Assembly (NCBI RefSeq): GCF_000382205.1
Contig: NZ_KB907791.1
Span: 310,001 to 374,000, forward strand
Length of the DNA: 64,000 nt
Origin: Dyadobacter beijingensis DSM 21582
GTDB taxonomy: Bacteria > Bacteroidota > Bacteroidia > Cytophagales > Spirosomataceae
Direction: 5' to 3'
This document shows positions 19,501 to 28,291 of the stretch, piece after piece. Position numbers and translations under genes: made by a program. Positions within the stretch are counted from its first letter, which is position 1. Every line of letters starts with the position of its first letter. Below the pieces are notes generated by a model. The model saw only the letters and a program-made list of their open reading frames with translations. It ran no database searches and had not been told where the DNA came from.

Positions 19501-20937
19501 GAACGGATAGGGGTTTGCAGCTTTGCTGAGCCCCAAAAAGCCTTGAAAGTTTCTCGGCGCAGTTTCATAATAATCGCACGGCTCATACACAACCAGGTTG
19601 TCGACATTCCAGAAGCCTGATTGCTCGTAAGCTACCCCTAAGGTGGCAGTCTGACTACTTGCGCTGGTAACCGAGACAGTTGCCGAAGCAGGCGCCGAAG
19701 CAAATGTGATGTCCTGGTTTACAGCATCGTATGTAACCCCGGTGCCGGTTACGGCATTGACTGTGACGCCTGCCGGGACTTTCAGTTTGTAAATACGTGG
19801 ATGCCCACCATCGTTGGTCAGATTCACGACAAAATTCTGTGGAGTTCCTGCGGGTGCAGATGTAGCGGGGCCGGTGATGGCGAACGTGGGCTCTTCGGGT
19901 GAAGGCAGGCTGGGGACTGCCGCAATTGCGTCTTCACCCAGCGTACTACCGGAAGTAAAGCCACGTGTGATCATATCCACAGCAGCCCGAACTTCATTGG
20001 AATTTGCCATGTCGGAAATCGGCTGGGGAGCGTGTTGGAGGATATGGATCAGCCGTGCCGTTTTCAATTTGTCCTCCGTCGTGACGACGCCATCCTCATT
20101 GATATCCGGCCGGGCGGTTGGGTAGTAGACCATTTGTCCGGGATAAAAGTTGCCGCGTCGGGGAGCGCTCTGCCCGTAGTCGATGCACCACGATACTTCA
20201 CTGGAAACCAAATCCCTGTTCGCATCAAAATAACCGGTGGCAATGGTGGAGGCAGATCCGGCACGAGAGTCGATCCAGGCGCGGGAGTTGGGCGTAATGA
20301 ATTGTTTCCAATAGGTAATTTCCTGGGCTAATGGGGAGGTGTATACGACTTCGCCGGTCATAAAAGTAACTTCGACATCGAAGTTGCCGGTGGCAGCAGA
20401 CGCCGTGTTTTCCATGGTTACCGTTATCGGCCCATTGTTTTTGTGGTTAAAACGATAATAGGTGCTGGCATTGGCTTCGGTAATGGTGGCTACGGGCGTG
20501 GTGGAAGTACCATCGCCGTCATACACCTTAATGACAGCTCCGGAGGATGCGATTTCCAGGTAGTAAAAATTAATAACCGCCCAGCCCATTGCCCCATCGG
20601 ACCATTGCGGGTGGATGGTGACGGTGGTTAGTGGGGTTGCGGTCCCCTTTGCACCGCTATGGTACAGGCCCCCATGCGTCGCATTGGGACGTCCGGCGGT
20701 GACGCCTGCTGGTAGCGCAACCGGGTAGCTATCAGTAGTGTTCCCATCGTCGAGCCTCATCGATACTCTTGGCGGGTCCGGTGTTGTGGGGCACGGCTGT
20801 CCGGCGGCCAATGTACATATCGCCAATACTAAGACGGCAGCGCATAGCACGCGGCTGAGGTTTCTGACTAAGCAATTTTGTGTTGCGTAATAGTTTACCA
20901 TAGCATTTTGAAATTTAAATGGATGAGGATTAAGCAT
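16507..20937 (-). CDS. Giant T9SS-secreted multidomain surface protein
   Basis: Up to 1476 residues; the ATG at 20901 (residue 13) gives a better signal peptide ending LAAGQ and may be the true start. Residues 60-370 hold an N-terminal region with WCIDYGQSAPRRGNFY and KTARLIHIL that recalls Gram-positive thioester domains, plus a DINEDGVVTTEDK calcium-loop-like stretch. A GEVED domain follows (about 530-650, ending SGEVEDYRFFIG), then two SdrD-B-like units (TVFNDINRNTRIDSGEPF and ISGTIFNDANGLSGSP) and HYR/Ig-like repeats. The last 80 residues are a type A T9SS sorting domain (ALYPNPVVQGKLTIDV ... PFVVK). It would be exported by T9SS and fixed to the surface, probably for adhesion. Confidence 0.88.
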   Translation of the reverse strand: MLNPHPFKFQNAMVNYYATQNCLVRNLSRVLCAAVLVLAICTLAAGQPCPTTPDPPRVSMRLDDGNTTDSYPVALPAGVTAGRPNATHGGLYHSGAKGTATPLTTVTIHPQWSDGAMGWAVINFYYLEIASSGAVIKVYDGDGTSTTPVATITEANASTYYRFNHKNNGPITVTMENTASAATGNFDVEVTFMTGEVVYTSPLAQEITYWKQFITPNSRAWIDSRAGSASTIATGYFDANRDLVSSEVSWCIDYGQSAPRRGNFYPGQMVYYPTARPDINEDGVVTTEDKLKTARLIHILQHAPQPISDMANSNEVRAAVDMITRGFTSGSTLGEDAIAAVPSLPSPEEPTFAITGPATSAPAGTPQNFVVNLTNDGGHPRIYKLKVPAGVTVNAVTGTGVTYDAVNQDITFASAPASATVSVTSASSQTATLGVAYEQSGFWNVDNLVVYEPCDYYETAPRNFQGFLGLSKAANPYPFREASATWAAADYGDLPDTYATLAASNGASHALTAYNATTHTASLMLGSQIDSDTDGAPNTVATGDDLAGMDDEDAVTHFPVLVPGSTSYSVTLPVTNATGTTATVKGWIDFNKDGAFGAGEEATQTVPDGATSVTLNWPSFPAVANFGYIHARFRIASVASEIALPTGAANSGEVEDYRFFIGRTVAGTVFNDINRNTRIDSGEPFTSLPAPMYVYMVQNNFIVDAATVAADGSYLLLAPAGQTSALHLSTVQYPIGTGVSGTPINRTPPSGWATSGENGSGNNTGSGDLSPDGILSVTVTTASLIQRNFGIRYQSAGTSGGSDICANDTSILPLADFIEGEDAGGTWSYVSGSGITFDAAAGTVQLTGSATTSTYRYDIPATGGSPASFSIATVTVRPVPVKYQSITICQGESICIFNPAGTARTVEPQQQICHNTSGVYSDTLVGASHFGCDSIVVTTLTVVPIPDAGTDGAVTACTDNATPIDLFSLISGEQTGGTWARLTGTGGTFDAVAGTFTPAAGATASTFSYTIAGAGSCAEDVSIATVNLNTCNVQISGTIFNDANGLSGSPVNMVDGTPIQLAESAPLYANLFTAAGVFVASVPVDASGNYSFSVSPGIDYLVTVSTTAATTGSTPAGSNGLPTGWVNTGEFVGSGTGNDLAPNGTLAVSVGATSVTNANFGLDRQPNSNGVTHILTPDPIPDQEIALDGADAPLMNGSDPEDGTYSGGTATPGNDPKGVVITSLPTNGQLWYYGFGAPVVVSASDVTNGTLFHDPSLFAVVLTGQGYTSTSFNYAYVDAAGVVDPTPATYLISWSKPLPVTLISFDVATESKTAHLKWVTTSETNSEGFEILRSANASDWTKIGFVRAHSQGATVIGKQDYDFTDANPLNGVSYYRLKMVDLDATFAYSLIRTIRMDAANTMALYPNPVVQGKLTIDVANAEAYQAEIVNVAGITVLTQSLAKTRELNVNELASGLYVLRITSASGDVQTKPFVVK

Positions 20938-21517
20938 TAAAATACATGTGTGATCATTGTGCAGTTATCACAGGCGAGGGCGCACGCGGTCACTGCACAT
21001 TTCGCACAGAATACATCGTGAATTGATTGCGCTTCTCAGGGCGTTGTTGTGGTACGATGTATTGATTACTTTATGAATAAATATTTAGCGGTGCATCACT
21101 TATGATGATGGGTGGCTGACGCTGGAGTTGTAATCGGAATAAGTCAGAGAAGCTCCCCGGTATTCTTCGGGAAATCTTGAATGCAAGTACCGCCTTTTGG
21201 AATAAACAGACAGGTGGAAAAATCGTCTATTTGCAGGGAAAATATTGTCGTTCCCGCTTTCATCAAAGAATTTGGTTGGCGGAACGTACGGCCAATACTA
21301 AATTTGACACTATCTCGAAAACTGTGTTAAGCGAAAAGATCGGGGTTAATAATCCCGATTATTTTATTTTGACAAAACACAACTTATGAGGCAGAGAACT
21401 ATACAGATCCATCCCGCCGTTCGCCGGCGCGGAGCCTTTGCGTCCTGGTGGCTATACCGTCAAAATGAATGAATTTCGGTCCGATGTGATTTGTAATGGA
21501 GAAACACCAGGTAATTG
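20938..21517. other. Intergenic region with inverted repeats, no convincing gene
   Basis: This 580-bp gap separates the divergent T9SS giant and TetR genes. It holds a 10-bp inverted repeat AATACATCGT/ACGATGTATT (21010-21019 and 21054-21063), a possible operator for the minus-strand gene. A terminator-like hairpin is at 21339-21370. An open frame at 21177-21389 runs through that hairpin, has no family likeness and is not called as a gene. Confidence 0.5.
21339..21370 (+). terminator. Orphan intrinsic-terminator-like hairpin
   Basis: A 9-bp stem with one G:T pair (21339-21347 with 21351-21359), a 3-base loop and the T-rich tail TATTTTATTTT. No annotated plus-strand gene lies upstream within the gap, so it may end a small RNA or read-through antisense to the T9SS gene. 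Confidence 0.45.
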
Positions 21518-22147
21518 ATGGAAACTTTTCATAAAAAAGACAAGGAAGAAACAAAAAAGAAGCTGATCCAGGCAGCAGGGGAAATCTTCATGAAAAAGGG
21601 TTATCAAGGGCTGAGGGCCGCCCGGATCGCCGATGTTGCCGGTGTAAGCAAGACTTTGATCTATCGTTATTTTGGAACTGTCGAGGAGCTTTTTAAAGCC
21701 TACCTGGCTCAAAAGGACTTTTGGTTAGCAATGGAAGGGCAGGTAGAAGAGCTCCTCGAAGACAGCCGGCCCGACTTCGGAAAACAGCTTGCCAAGCAAA
21801 TATTGGAGGCGCAAATCATTTATTTTTTCCAAAATAAAGAAATGCAGGAAATTATGCGGTGGCAGATCAGTGAACCGAACCAAATTGCAAGAACAATGGC
21901 CGATTCCCGCGAGCTGCTGGGTGAAGAATTACTTAGTTTGAGTGATCCGTACTTTCAGAATTCAGGCGTTAATCTCCGTGCATTACTCGCTATCATCATC
22001 CCCGGCATCTATTATCTCGTACTAAACGCGAAGGTCAATGGCAGTACATTTTGCGGCATCAATATTAACAGGAAAGAAGACATGGAAGAGCTGCAAAAGA
22101 TTGTGAAGCAGGCGATAGACTGGTGTTACGAGAAAGCTGAATCTTGA
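21518..22147 (+). CDS. TetR/AcrR-family regulator
   Basis: A 209-residue protein. The start is the ATG at 21518; the TTG just before it is less likely. Residues 8-55 are a TetR helix-turn-helix (KLIQAAGEIFMKKGYQGLRA and IADVAGVSKTLIYRYFG). The rest is an all-helical ligand domain. It lies upstream of two exported-protein genes on the same strand and divergent from the T9SS giant. The ligand and targets are unknown. Confidence 0.9.
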   Translation: METFHKKDKEETKKKLIQAAGEIFMKKGYQGLRAARIADVAGVSKTLIYRYFGTVEELFKAYLAQKDFWLAMEGQVEELLEDSRPDFGKQLAKQILEAQIIYFFQNKEMQEIMRWQISEPNQIARTMADSRELLGEELLSLSDPYFQNSGVNLRALLAIIIPGIYYLVLNAKVNGSTFCGININRKEDMEELQKIVKQAIDWCYEKAES

Positions 22148-22417
22148 AACTGTAAGCTATATGTCAGCATGTGCACGTAAGCTGGAATTAAAATAATCGT
22201 GCATGTTACGGTTTGCGATAAAAAAGTAACATAGATTTCGAAAGAATTTGACAATCTGTGAAACGAACGTTTTGCGAACGTCTTGATTGCCGCCGGCTCG
22301 TCTGCTTGTGGTTTTCCGCTTTACAACAGTGTTTGATTTGTCTGTTAACCGGCTCTCAGAGATAGGTTGATCATCCATGTCGAGCGCTATGCCAATAAAT
22401 AAACTTAAACAATTGAT

Positions 22418-23185
22418 ATGAAACGAAACCTACTCCTATTGACGATTGCACTTGCTTCCGGATGTGCCACCTATGCGCAGACCAAAATAAAGGATGGGAC
22501 TATTGTCAGCCCAGGATTGTCCAATGCAAACGCTATTCTTGAACTCGAAAGCGCCAACAAAGGGCTCTTGCTTCCCAGGGTAGCTTTGGAACAAACATCG
22601 ATCGCTTCCCCTCTCAATGCACATATTGCTGGTATGGTAGTCTATAATACCGCTACGGCCGGCGATGTGCTGCCGGGTTACTATTACAACGACGGCAGCC
22701 AGTGGGTTAAAGCGTCCGGTGGTTCGGGTGGCAGCACGGAGCCCTGGAATGTGCAGGGAGGTAGCACGCCTGCAAACGCAAATAGTGAAAATATCTATCA
22801 GACGGGGAATGTGTCGATCGGGAAAAATTCGTCGGGTGTGGGGTCCAGTACCCTTCAGGTCTACGGATCGGTGTCAACGCCGATCAGGTCTGTCACCCAA
22901 AGTGTTGTCCTGACAGAAGAAGACTACACGGTTGTGTGCCGCCAATCGTCCGCCATCACTATCAGCCTACCTGACCCCGCCACTTGCTTGGGCCGGATGT
23001 ATTATATCATCAATAACGGAACGCAGCCAGTCACAACGAATTATCCGTTTGAGGTAGCGACCGGCGTCAATCAGAGTACTATTCCTGTCGCCGTCAATGG
23101 CATCAACAGTCCAAACCCCAACTTCGGTCAGAAGTATCTATTGCAAAGCGACGGGACAAAGTGGGTGTTGATTTCTCTGGGATAG
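22418..23185 (+). CDS. Exported protein of unknown function
   Basis: A 255-residue protein with an N-terminal signal (MKRNLLLLTIALASGCATYAQ). The sequence SGC near residue 16 could be a weak lipobox, but a cleavage after YAQ fits better. The segment ILELESANKGLLLPRV and the pattern MVVYNTAT ... GYYYNDGSQWVKASG are common in Bacteroidetes exported proteins of tail-fibre-like style. A Gly/Ser-rich linker follows at about 100-130. No enzyme motif is seen. A T9SS protein starts 65 bp downstream, so the two may act together at the surface. Confidence 0.75.
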   Translation: MKRNLLLLTIALASGCATYAQTKIKDGTIVSPGLSNANAILELESANKGLLLPRVALEQTSIASPLNAHIAGMVVYNTATAGDVLPGYYYNDGSQWVKASGGSGGSTEPWNVQGGSTPANANSENIYQTGNVSIGKNSSGVGSSTLQVYGSVSTPIRSVTQSVVLTEEDYTVVCRQSSAITISLPDPATCLGRMYYIINNGTQPVTTNYPFEVATGVNQSTIPVAVNGINSPNPNFGQKYLLQSDGTKWVLISLG

Positions 23186-23250
23186 AAGGGTTCCCTCGAA
23201 GGAACAAGTCTATCTAGTCAATCTCCCAGCAGATAAAAACCTGAACAAGT

Positions 23251-24825
23251 ATGAAACCACAAAGTAACGGGGTGCGTCTTACTGCGATAATTTTCGTCAC
23301 TCTCCTATTAAACTTACCTATCATTTCGTTCGCACAAACCGGGGCAGGCAGTGTGACGGTAGACAATAGCCTTCGGACGTCATCGGTTGGGGAAACAACC
23401 TACGAGTATTCCGAGACGCTCTATCTGGGCCCGAATGCAGTTTGGAATATCAGCGGAACGCATATTATCTACAGCAAATATATTTGGATAGCCCCCACCG
23501 CGCTCATCGGGAACAACGGTGCCGGTTCGATCGTTTTCGCCAATCCGGATGAGAACCCTTTTTACCCTGATATGACCGGCCCTACCACCATAGATGGGAA
23601 CAATGGGAACCCGATCGGAGCGATTGTAAAGCATCGGAATCCCAATAATATCATCCTGGGCGATATTCAGGACCCGGGATACGGGACAGTAAATCCTCCG
23701 GGTCCGCTGGCTGCGGGTGTACATTTTCAAAATGATTTCATTTTCGAGGTAGATGGAGGGGATATCTTGCTGAATGGTCACGATTTAACGACCAGTGGGC
23801 TGGGGCAATTACTGGGTTTTGGTCCGAACAGGATGGTAAGTACGGGAAACAGTACCGCAGGGCACCTGATCAGGCTGAATTCAGCAACTACTTCCACCAC
23901 CTACTTCCCCGTGGGCATAGCCGAGGGGGATTACACGCCCGCATATGTGAAAGGGGCTAATGACTACCATGTTAGTGTGACCGACTATCTGAGCTCAGGA
24001 TTACCCATCAGCGTGCCGCAGGAGGGGATGGACCGTGCCTGGCATATTTACGGTGGAGATGCTTCGGGCATAGGGCTGCAGCACAATTCCCCGGCAACGG
24101 ATGGCAGTATGTATGTTGACGCATCGGCGTTTATAACGCGCTATCAAGGTGGCTCGACATGGACTACGGGGTCCTCCGAGCAAATCGCCGCCGGTCTTCA
24201 CTACAACGAGGGCACAACAGCCAGCGCGATTCCATCAGCGGCAACAGCGGATGGCGCCTGGCTGACCAAGACCAGCGAAGCCGAGACACCCATGCCGGTC
24301 ACCCTGGCTGGATTTCAAGCCGGTCGGGAAGGTAGCGCAGTACTACTGAATTGGGTCACTGCCAGTGAGAGACACAACCAGCAGTTTGAAATTGAACGTA
24401 GCGGCAACGGAAAATCATGGAGCCGGTTGGGATTGGTATTGGCTGCCTCGCCGAATGGTAATAGCGACACCAGGTTGACATACCACTTCCTGGACGCTCA
24501 ACCGCTGAACGGGTTAAATTATTACCGCCTCAAACAGATTGACCTGGACGGTACTTACGCGTATAGCCAGATCCGGGCGGTTCAAATGGACGGGGCAGTG
24601 GCATTGAAAGTTTATCCCAATCCTGCTGCATCGGAAATCAGGCTGATGGGCCTGAAGGGCAATGCCAGCGTTTGTGTTTTCGATAGCCGTGGGCGCCAGG
24701 TATTAAGATTGGGCAATGTCCGGGAAGGTGAGTCGGTAAACGTCGGCCAGCTCGTTGCGGGCGGGTATCACATTCTGGTGACTGAGCAAAGCGGGGCTGC
24801 ATCCTATCTGCGGTTTGTCAAGTGA
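23251..24825 (+). CDS. T9SS type A sorting domain protein
   Basis: A 524-residue protein with a signal peptide ending ISFAQ (about residue 29). A beta-rich region follows without a recognized catalytic motif. Residues about 350-450 (MPVTLAGFQAGREGSAVLLNW onward) match the module found before the sorting domain of the 1476-residue protein at 16507-20937. The last 75 residues are a T9SS sorting domain (LKVYPNPAASEIRLMGL ... YLRFVK). It should be exported through the outer membrane and attached to the surface or released. Function is unknown. Confidence 0.88.
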   Translation: MKPQSNGVRLTAIIFVTLLLNLPIISFAQTGAGSVTVDNSLRTSSVGETTYEYSETLYLGPNAVWNISGTHIIYSKYIWIAPTALIGNNGAGSIVFANPDENPFYPDMTGPTTIDGNNGNPIGAIVKHRNPNNIILGDIQDPGYGTVNPPGPLAAGVHFQNDFIFEVDGGDILLNGHDLTTSGLGQLLGFGPNRMVSTGNSTAGHLIRLNSATTSTTYFPVGIAEGDYTPAYVKGANDYHVSVTDYLSSGLPISVPQEGMDRAWHIYGGDASGIGLQHNSPATDGSMYVDASAFITRYQGGSTWTTGSSEQIAAGLHYNEGTTASAIPSAATADGAWLTKTSEAETPMPVTLAGFQAGREGSAVLLNWVTASERHNQQFEIERSGNGKSWSRLGLVLAASPNGNSDTRLTYHFLDAQPLNGLNYYRLKQIDLDGTYAYSQIRAVQMDGAVALKVYPNPAASEIRLMGLKGNASVCVFDSRGRQVLRLGNVREGESVNVGQLVAGGYHILVTEQSGAASYLRFVK

Positions 24826-24904
24826 TCTACGGATAGGTTGATCCCCTTGTTATGTTCATGGGCTTCTGCCGGTCAAAAACATATTTTTTATAACGTTGAG
24901 TATC

Positions 24905-24941
24905 AGTCAATCTGGCAGCATTGCCGCCAGATTGATTTTAG
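24905..24941 (+). terminator. Intrinsic terminator after the T9SS gene
   Basis: A 10-bp perfect stem TCAATCTGGC/GCCAGATTGA (24907-24916 and 24926-24935), extended by a G:T and an A:T pair, is followed by TTTTA. It lies 80 bp after the stop of the T9SS gene and before the convergent fructan locus. Confidence 0.6.
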
Positions 24942-25018
24942 TTACCTGGCCTGTTCATTGACAGGCACTATTCCATGGAATCGCCATTGATTCGCCTGTA
25001 TTTCGTCAGATGATGTGA

Positions 25019-26521
25019 TTATTTTGCCGAAGGTTTCAAAACCGTATATTTCAAATTATCAAGGGTAATCCCGGAAACGGATTTGATAGAAAGCCTGGAC
25101 ATAGGACTTTCCGGGAAGAAAATATCTGTCATAACCGTTAACCCATTGTCTGCAAAAAGCTCCACCGATGCAACATCGGCAATCAGTGTAAGTGGCATTT
25201 CGCTTCCCGTTGCAAACCTGGGTGCTATGTGTTTTTCTCCGAAACCTTTTTCAAAGTCTATTTTACCTGATTTGGAACGATCAATGTAATACTGATTTTT
25301 GGCTTTATCGTATCCAATGATCAGTTCATTACCGGCCTCATTGGCCAGTACAACAGAGAAGTCTGCGCTGTTTTTGGTCGTTAAATCGAGGCGGAACAGG
25401 CCCGTTTTGTTTTTTGCCTTATCCGTCAGATCGAGCTGGTCTTTCACCTTCACGTTCTTCATTGAAAAAGTGGTTGTGTTCAAAACATCCAGTTCTTTCA
25501 CGGGAACCGAAGTCAGGTAAGTTTCTTTACCCACCGTTTTTAAACCCAGTTCACGGGCGATCGTATTGGCACTTCTCCACGGATCTGTCGGAACCTGATT
25601 GGCATATTGCCAATTGCTCATCCAGCCCATCAACATGTTGCGGTCGCCTGTATTGGAGAAGGTTACTGCGGCATAATTATCCGTTCCAAAATCCAGCCAT
25701 TTTGTTTCTTTGGAATTGGAAGTGAATGTTTTACCATTAAAATCACCCAGGAAATACTGTCCCGCAGATCCCTTGTTCGGCCCACCCGGATTAATGTTCA
25801 CGATCAAAACCCACATTTGTTTTCCTTCATGCATGACCGGAAAGAGATCAGGACATTCCCATACGCCGCCATGCCCGCCTTCGTTGGCGCCGAAATCACT
25901 TTCGCGCGTCCATGATTTCAGGTCAGGAGAAGAGTAAAATGTGACGCGGTCTTTGGTTGCCAACGTCATCACCCACTTTTTCTGCGGCTCAAACCACCTT
26001 ACTTTCGGGTCGCGAAAATCGGTTATCCCCGGATTTTGAAGCACAGGATTTCCCTTGTATTTCGTCCATGTTTTTCCGTCGTCCAGGCTGTATGCAATGC
26101 TTTGCGTTTCGTGCTTGCCGGTTTTCTGTTTTTCCTGAACGGGGTCATGATGGGTGAAAATAGCGACCAATGCGTCTTTCCCGAATCCTGCCGTATTGTT
26201 CTTGTCCACGACAGCGCTTCCCGAGAAGATATAACCCAGGCTATCCGGATACAAAGCGATCGGCTGCTCTTTCCAGGCGATCATGTCCTTGCTTGTAGCA
26301 TGTCCCCAGTGCATAGGCCCCCAGACTTTGTCATCCGGGTAGTATTGGTAGAAAAGATGATAGATCCCGTTATGATACACCATGCCATTCGGATCGTTCA
26401 TCCAGTTGGCTTTGGGCGTAAAGTGAAACTGCGGACGGTATTTTTCTTCGAACTCCTGCGCAATAGCCTTCGAGCCGGTGATGGCACAAACAAGGAGTAA
26501 TGCAATGGTTATTTTTTTCAT
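25019..26521 (-). CDS. Glycoside hydrolase family 32 (fructan hydrolase)
   Basis: A 500-residue exported enzyme (signal 1-22, ending AIAQ). It carries all three GH32 signatures: WMNDPNG with nucleophile Asp43, RDP (170-172) with the transition-state-stabilizing Asp171, and ECPD with acid/base Glu222. A five-blade propeller (about 30-340) is followed by the C-terminal beta-sandwich module. GH32 enzymes cut fructose from levan, inulin or sucrose; the endo or exo mode cannot be read here. It is the last gene of the fructan locus, 40 bp after SusD, and probably works in the periplasm or on the surface. Confidence 0.94.
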   Translation of the reverse strand: MKKITIALLLVCAITGSKAIAQEFEEKYRPQFHFTPKANWMNDPNGMVYHNGIYHLFYQYYPDDKVWGPMHWGHATSKDMIAWKEQPIALYPDSLGYIFSGSAVVDKNNTAGFGKDALVAIFTHHDPVQEKQKTGKHETQSIAYSLDDGKTWTKYKGNPVLQNPGITDFRDPKVRWFEPQKKWVMTLATKDRVTFYSSPDLKSWTRESDFGANEGGHGGVWECPDLFPVMHEGKQMWVLIVNINPGGPNKGSAGQYFLGDFNGKTFTSNSKETKWLDFGTDNYAAVTFSNTGDRNMLMGWMSNWQYANQVPTDPWRSANTIARELGLKTVGKETYLTSVPVKELDVLNTTTFSMKNVKVKDQLDLTDKAKNKTGLFRLDLTTKNSADFSVVLANEAGNELIIGYDKAKNQYYIDRSKSGKIDFEKGFGEKHIAPRFATGSEMPLTLIADVASVELFADNGLTVMTDIFFPESPMSRLSIKSVSGITLDNLKYTVLKPSAK

Positions 26522-26561
26522 AGTTATTTGGTTGTGTTTGAGTCAGACCGGTTGCTGACAT

Positions 26562-28280
26562 TTACCATCCCGCATTTTGCTTATACAGGCCACTGCTGAA
26601 ATTGATCTGATTCAAGGGTATAGGAAGATATTCATCCCGACCGGCAGTAAATTTCGCATCTCCCAAATGGGTTGCCCTGGTTTTCTCAATCTGGAAATAG
26701 GCATTAATCGTCTCAGCGGCAACGCCCCAGCGAACCAGGTCGAAGAAGTGATAGCCTTCACCGGCAAATTCCAGTCGCCTTTCCCAGCGCAGGGCCATTC
26801 TTGCATAGTTCTGTGTCCAATCCGCACTTTGTACGTAGGGCTGGATTTTGAAATTCGCAGTCGGCTTGCCGTCTGCTTGTACCAGCAAAGCGGTACTCGA
26901 CGCGGCGCGGGCGCGGATCCTGTTGATCAAAGGAAGTGCTTCGTTGTGTCTACCCAGTTCAATCAATGCTTCGGCTTTCCAAAGCAGTACATCGGAGAAC
27001 CGGATAATCTGCCAGTTTTTCGCACTGGACATAAATGGCGGCACTTTTTGGAACGATGGGTCCGTTGGCAGAACCACTTCTTTAATGCTGGCAAAAGCGC
27101 CATAAACCGCCGGAGCACGAGCCCAGGATTTCTGGAATACATAGCTTTTCCCGTATTTGAAAGGAGCATTTGGCCTTGCCACGGTGTGATCCAGCCGTGG
27201 ATCGAATGAGCTGGTCTGGAAGTCGAGGGATGCTGCTACGTCATGGGTGGAGTAGGTTTGAAATAAGGGCAATCCGTCAGCACTTGTTTTGAATGCATTG
27301 ATCAGGTCGTGGCTGGGAACGTGGAAACCGCAGCAGCCGTATTCCTGGTTCATCGTGTAGTTTAATGCATGTCCGTAATCCAGCCTGCCGAGCGGGGTGC
27401 CGTCGTTTTTTGAGTACTGGATTGCAAATACGGATTCCGGACCGTTTTCGGTTGCTGTTAAAAAATTGTCTGCAAAATCGGCACTCAGATTATACTTCCC
27501 GGAGTTGATCACCTCATCACAAAGTGCGTTTACTTCTGTCAGCAAGGTTTTGTTGATCGTTACTACCGCATTGGTTTCGTTTTGTTCATAAGCCTTGTAC
27601 AAAAGTGTTTTTGCCAGATAGGCTTTCGCTGAAATCTTGTTGGCGCGGCCTTTGTCGCTCTGGTTGTCGGGTAGCCGCTCAACCGCACTTCGAAAGTCCG
27701 CCTCTATTTTCGACCAGAGTTCATCATTGGAAAGCTTATCATTTGAAATGGTCGGATAGTCCGTTTTGGCAATGGTTTCGTCGATATACGGGACGTATTT
27801 GAACAGGATTTTCAGCAGGAAATAGAAATGCCCTCTCAGGAAATTCAGTTCACCCATGCGCGCGGCTTTTTCCGGATACTCGGCGTCGGACATTGCGCTT
27901 ACCCTACGCATTGCATCATTGGTCCGGCTGATGCCCACATACAATCTGAACCAAACCTGGTCGATCAACGCGTTATCCACCCTGTTGAGAGAAAATGTCT
28001 CGAACAAATGGAATTCGGACAAATCACCCGGACCGTCGCCTCCTTTGTACATATCCCCTCCACGAATGCTCCCATACGCCCACATACTGGAAAAAGGGGA
28101 GGTGTAATGATCGTTTCCAAGTGCGGAGTAGGCGGCTACGACCATCTTGTCCACATTTTCGGGCGTGTTCAGATCGTCACCCGAAATAACACCTTGTGCC
28201 GGCTCTACCAGCGCATTATCGCAGCCCGTAAAAAACACCATGAGCAATGTCAGGGCATATAGTAGTTTTTTTGTGATCAT
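26562..28280 (-). CDS. SusD/RagB-family surface glycan-binding lipoprotein
   Basis: A 572-residue lipoprotein with lipobox FFTGC (Cys20). The N-terminal tetratricopeptide-like scaffold and the motif LNFLRGHFYF, followed by the C-terminal RWERRLEFAGEGYHFFDLVRWG, are typical of SusD. It caps the SusC channel on the cell surface and helps capture oligosaccharides, here presumably fructans given the GH32 and fructokinase partners. It lies 11 bp downstream of susC in the same operon. Confidence 0.95.
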   Translation of the reverse strand: MITKKLLYALTLLMVFFTGCDNALVEPAQGVISGDDLNTPENVDKMVVAAYSALGNDHYTSPFSSMWAYGSIRGGDMYKGGDGPGDLSEFHLFETFSLNRVDNALIDQVWFRLYVGISRTNDAMRRVSAMSDAEYPEKAARMGELNFLRGHFYFLLKILFKYVPYIDETIAKTDYPTISNDKLSNDELWSKIEADFRSAVERLPDNQSDKGRANKISAKAYLAKTLLYKAYEQNETNAVVTINKTLLTEVNALCDEVINSGKYNLSADFADNFLTATENGPESVFAIQYSKNDGTPLGRLDYGHALNYTMNQEYGCCGFHVPSHDLINAFKTSADGLPLFQTYSTHDVAASLDFQTSSFDPRLDHTVARPNAPFKYGKSYVFQKSWARAPAVYGAFASIKEVVLPTDPSFQKVPPFMSSAKNWQIIRFSDVLLWKAEALIELGRHNEALPLINRIRARAASSTALLVQADGKPTANFKIQPYVQSADWTQNYARMALRWERRLEFAGEGYHFFDLVRWGVAAETINAYFQIEKTRATHLGDAKFTAGRDEYLPIPLNQINFSSGLYKQNAGW

Positions 28281-28291
28281 GATTTCAGAAA

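Noticed and set aside
21177..21389. 70-codon plus-strand frame before the TetR gene
   Set aside because: It runs through a terminator-like hairpin, shows no family match and has no convincing start context.
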